From assembly GCA_903870055.1 (NCBI GenBank), contig CAIQBG010000048.1, forward strand, positions 1 through 64,000: a stretch of 64,000 bases of DNA, read 5' to 3'. The position numbers and the translations under genes were made by a program. Under the pieces are notes generated by a model. The model was not told the origin of the DNA and ran no database searches. It saw only the letters and a list, made by a program, of their open reading frames with translations. Positions 61,533 through 64,000 of the stretch are shown here, piece after piece; position 1 is the first letter of the stretch; every line of letters starts with the position of its first letter. This DNA is from an uncultured Pseudomonadota bacterium (GTDB lineage: Bacteria > Pseudomonadota > Gammaproteobacteria > Burkholderiales > Rhodocyclaceae).

Positions 61533-62204
61533 TTGGAACTGAATGCCAACTTTGATGAGCGTATCGTTATCGATACGCCCAACTCCTTCTGGGTGCCGTC
61601 GCCTGAGAATGGTGTAGAACGGAACATGCTTGATCGGTTGGGTGGTGAAGATGCCCGAGCGACGAGTATTGTGCGTTTCTCACCCGGATCTAGTTTTAAA
61701 CCTCACGAGCATGAGCTTGGAGAAGAGTTTCTAGTTCTATCTGGTGTATTTTCGGACGAACATGGGGATTACCCTGCGGGCACCTATGTTCGTAACCCAC
61801 CGGGCTCAAAGCACCATGCCTTTTCTAAAGCAGGCTGCGAGCTATTCGTTAAAGTACGACAGTTCAAGATGGCCGATTCCGCAAGGGTTGTCATTGATAC
61901 AAAGAACGCGGCATTCAGACAAGGGCTAGTCCCGGGTTTAAAGGTGTTGCCGCTTCATGAATTTGGCACGGAACATACCGCATTAGTTCGTTGGGCGCCG
62001 GGTACGAAGTTTCAGCCACATACCCATTGGGGTGGGGAAGAGATATTGGTTCTGGAAGGTGTTTTCAGTGACGAATATGGCGACTACCCGGCGGGCACCT
62101 GGATTCGTAGTCCCCATATGAGTGTGCACAATCCTTATAGTGATCCTGGATGCCTCATTTACGTAAAAGTAGGTCACTTGAACGATCCTGAAGTAGGACT
62201 CTAA
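61533..62204 (+). CDS. Tandem cupin protein (ChrR-like)
   Basis: 223 residues when begun at TTG 61533; the start is inferred because relatives open with MELxADF-like sequence and no ATG lies before the first conserved block. Two homologous cupin repeats: GEEFLVLSGVFSDEHGDYPA (first) and GEEILVLEGVFSDEYGDYPA (second), each with HxH and Glu metal-type residues (KPHEHELGEE; QPHTHWGGEE). The repeats arose by internal duplication. Similar to the cupin domain of ChrR anti-sigma factors but with no N-terminal zinc anti-sigma domain. Enzyme role unknown. Behind nitroreductase. Confidence 0.8.
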   Translation: MELNANFDERIVIDTPNSFWVPSPENGVERNMLDRLGGEDARATSIVRFSPGSSFKPHEHELGEEFLVLSGVFSDEHGDYPAGTYVRNPPGSKHHAFSKAGCELFVKVRQFKMADSARVVIDTKNAAFRQGLVPGLKVLPLHEFGTEHTALVRWAPGTKFQPHTHWGGEEILVLEGVFSDEYGDYPAGTWIRSPHMSVHNPYSDPGCLIYVKVGHLNDPEVGL

Positions 62205-62281
62205 TTGTGGGAATTGCTCTATCCAGCCAAGCCAGTAAAACACAGAGGATCTTGGGCTGAGCCGGTATAATTCCGCCTGAT

Positions 62282-62356
62282 GTCTCCGTAGTTAAATGGA
62301 TATAACTTTCCCCTCCTAAGGGAAGATTAGAGGTTCGATTCCTCTCGGGGACGCCA
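62282..62356 (+). tRNA. tRNA-Arg (anticodon CCT)
   Basis: 75 bases with encoded CCA (62354-62356). Acceptor GTCTCCG pairs with CGGGGAC (one G-U); anticodon loop CTCCTAA gives CCT, reading AGG; T-arm GAGGTTCGATTCCTC is canonical. TATAAT at 62266-62271 lies 10 bases upstream. Confidence 0.96.
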
Positions 62357-62373
62357 GTGTGCCTATTTAGCGG

Positions 62374-62931
62374 ATGCCGTCTTCTATGAAATACCTTATT
62401 ACCCTGGTTGTTATTGCCCTTCTGGTCTGGCTTTGGCGATCACAGGCGAGTGCTAAAGCCGGGGACGGCAACCTTCCGGCTGTGGGTGCTGTTGCACCAG
62501 CCTTTGATCTCCCGGATACGCGTGGCGTTCAACACAAGCTTGCCGATTACCGGGGCCATTGGGTAGTGCTCTATTTTTATCCCAAAGCAGATACGCCGGG
62601 CTGTACACGTGAAGCCTGCAAGTTCCGTGATGACTGGCAAACGTTTCAGCAGATGGGGGTTGTGCTTGCAGGTATTAGTGCCGATAAGCCTGCAGCAAAT
62701 GCCGCATTTGCACTCAAGTTTCATTTGCCGTTCCCATTACTTTCAGATGCGGGCGGTGATTTTGCACGCCAATATGGCGCATGGCTGAATCTGGGTATCA
62801 CCGGGTTTCCTCGACGCTACACTTACATCATCGATCCCGATGGCCGTATCGCTAAGGTATATACCGATGTGTCTGTATCCGAGCATAGTGCAGAAGTCCT
62901 TGCCGACCTTAAAAAATTGACCGGATATTAA
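62374..62931 (+). CDS. Membrane-anchored peroxiredoxin (Bcp/PrxQ type)
   Basis: 185 residues. One N-terminal membrane helix (about 7-21), then a thioredoxin-fold peroxidase. Peroxidatic Cys77 in DTPGCTREACKF and resolving Cys82 five residues later mark the Bcp/PrxQ subgroup; catalytic Thr74 and the SDAGGDFARQYG block are present. The anchor or uncleaved signal is not found in E. coli Bcp and suggests a periplasm-facing enzyme. One base precedes the uup start. Confidence 0.92.
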   Translation: MPSSMKYLITLVVIALLVWLWRSQASAKAGDGNLPAVGAVAPAFDLPDTRGVQHKLADYRGHWVVLYFYPKADTPGCTREACKFRDDWQTFQQMGVVLAGISADKPAANAAFALKFHLPFPLLSDAGGDFARQYGAWLNLGITGFPRRYTYIIDPDGRIAKVYTDVSVSEHSAEVLADLKKLTGY

Positions 62932-62932
62932 T

Positions 62933-64000
62933 ATGCCCTTGTTGTCGGTAAATGCGGGCTGTCTGGCCTATGGTGATGTACCGTTGCTAGACCATGTAGA
63001 TTTTCAGATTGATGCGGGTGAGCGCGTAGCCCTGATTGGCCGTAACGGCACCGGTAAGTCTTCATTGCTGGCATCCATCGCGGGGTTGAGAGCGTTGGAC
63101 GACGGACAGGTCTGGAAAGCACCGGATTTGCGTATTACCTATGTGGCGCAGGAACCGGAATTTGAACCCGGTGCCAATGTTTTTGAAGCCGTAGTCGGCG
63201 GCCTGGGCGAACAATCCCGGGTATTGGCCAAGTATCACGATTTGTCGCATCGCCTGGGTGATATGCCCGAAGCTGATCGCGCTGGTGCACTCGATGAATT
63301 AGCTCACTTGCAGCATGAGCTGGAAGTCTCGGATGCCTGGCAGCAAAACGCGCTGGCTGAACGGGTGATTGCCGAGTTTCATCTCAATCCGGATGCCATC
63401 GTTGATGATTTATCAGGTGGACAGAAAAAGCGCGTGGCACTGGCACGAGGGCTTGTATGTGAGCCCGATGTGCTACTGCTTGATGAACCGACCAATCATC
63501 TGGATATTGCTGCCATCGACTGGTTAGAAAACCTGTTGTTGGTTCGTAACGTCGCCTTACTGTTTATTACCCACGATCGTCGTTTCCTAGATCGTCTGGC
63601 AACCCGCATTGTTGAACTGGATCGTGGGTTGCTCACCAGCTACCCGGGCTCATTTGCCAAGTATCAGGAACGTAAAGCGCAGCGTTTACATGAAGAGTCG
63701 CTAGAACAGGCTCGCGCCGACAAACTACTGGCGCAGGAAGAAATCTGGATTCGTAAGGGCGTAGAAGCGCGTCGTACGCGTGCGGTGTTCCGTGTGCAAC
63801 GACTGGATCAATTGCGTGACGAACGTGCGGCCCGCCGTAACCAGCAGGGGCAGGTAGCCATGCGCGTTGATTCGGGTGATTCGTCTGGTGCATTGGTGGC
63901 TGACCTGATTAACGTATCTAAGGCCTATGAAGGCCGCACGATCATTGATAACTTCAGTGGTCGCATCATGCGTGGCGATCGTGTGGGTCTTATTGGCCCT
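62933..64000 (+). CDS. uup: ABC-F ATPase Uup (partial, continues past the window)
   Basis: First 356 residues of a protein of usual length about 630. Walker A GRNGTGKSS (36-44), ABC signature DLSGGQKKRVALARG, Walker B VLLLDEPTNHLD and H-loop ITHDRRFLDRLATR are all intact in the first nucleotide-binding domain, followed by the charged linker (EEIWIRKGVEARRTRAVFR) and the start of the second domain. No membrane helices. Uup-type ABC-F proteins act on ribosomes or DNA repair intermediates. The open frame has no stop to the window end. Confidence 0.93.
   Translation, partial: MPLLSVNAGCLAYGDVPLLDHVDFQIDAGERVALIGRNGTGKSSLLASIAGLRALDDGQVWKAPDLRITYVAQEPEFEPGANVFEAVVGGLGEQSRVLAKYHDLSHRLGDMPEADRAGALDELAHLQHELEVSDAWQQNALAERVIAEFHLNPDAIVDDLSGGQKKRVALARGLVCEPDVLLLDEPTNHLDIAAIDWLENLLLVRNVALLFITHDRRFLDRLATRIVELDRGLLTSYPGSFAKYQERKAQRLHEESLEQARADKLLAQEEIWIRKGVEARRTRAVFRVQRLDQLRDERAARRNQQGQVAMRVDSGDSSGALVADLINVSKAYEGRTIIDNFSGRIMRGDRVGLIGP

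Overview
The window looks like chromosomal DNA of a betaproteobacterium, probably Burkholderiales or a close relative. The basis is gene order. The run amgK-murU-pepP-ubi hydroxylase-dusB-fis-purH sits divergent to lptD-surA-pdxA-rsmA. The runs trxB/ftsK-lolA-rarA-serS and hemC-hemD-hemX-hemY are also typical. Proteins are Gram-negative (LptD, LolA, PagP, HemX/HemY) and base composition is moderately G+C rich. Family and genus cannot be fixed by eye. There are no rRNA genes, CRISPR arrays, insertion sequences or intact phage genes. No gene-free stretch exceeds about 300 bases.

Layout. 1-10.3 kb: a partial Na+/H+ antiporter-family gene and an MgtC/SapB protein; a short-loop (CIO-type) cytochrome bd oxidase; a leftward pirin-DODA dioxygenase-YjdM operon facing a YhaJ-like LysR regulator; an unusual carbonic-anhydrase-like protein; a BigR-type sulfur sensor with two half-size YeeE/YedE transporters; and monothiol glutaredoxin. 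10.3-26 kb: argH, the hemCDXY heme operon, then a long leftward run (hemF, purD, pagP, purH, fis, dusB, ubi hydroxylase, pepP, murU, amgK). 26-42.7 kb: outer-membrane biogenesis and housekeeping (lptD with large low-complexity insertions, surA, pdxA, rsmA; xthA, an unknown membrane protein, smr, trxB; ftsK, lolA, rarA, serS; an MltF-like transglycosylase).

42.8-45.9 kb: tRNA-Ser(CGA) followed by a compact, visibly A+T-richer block of poorly known genes (XRE regulator, Cys/Gln-rich lipoprotein, two small membrane proteins, an orphan cytoplasmic protein). This is the best candidate for an acquired segment, although no integrase survives here. 46-54 kb: an MFS transporter, a DUF3313 lipoprotein, a sugar-nucleotide epimerase, acetate kinase, and a complete EmrAB-type tripartite efflux operon (NodT outer-membrane factor, HlyD adaptor, DHA2 pump).

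54-64 kb: a stress and detoxification stretch. It holds an arsR-arsC-acr3 arsenic operon, catalase-peroxidase KatG behind an OxyR-like site, a DUF3429 membrane protein translationally coupled to a strikingly COQ8/ADCK3-like kinase, a nitroreductase, a tandem-cupin protein, tRNA-Arg(CCT), a membrane-anchored peroxiredoxin and the start of an Uup-type ABC-F ATPase that runs off the window.

The observations most worth following are the COQ8-like kinase/DUF3429 pair, the CsoSCA/beta-type carbonic-anhydrase-like protein without a carboxysome, the post-tRNA-Ser block of orphan genes, and the LptD with a TonB-like Pro/Ala-rich arm. All functional calls come from reading motifs and recalled family features; no database search was run.
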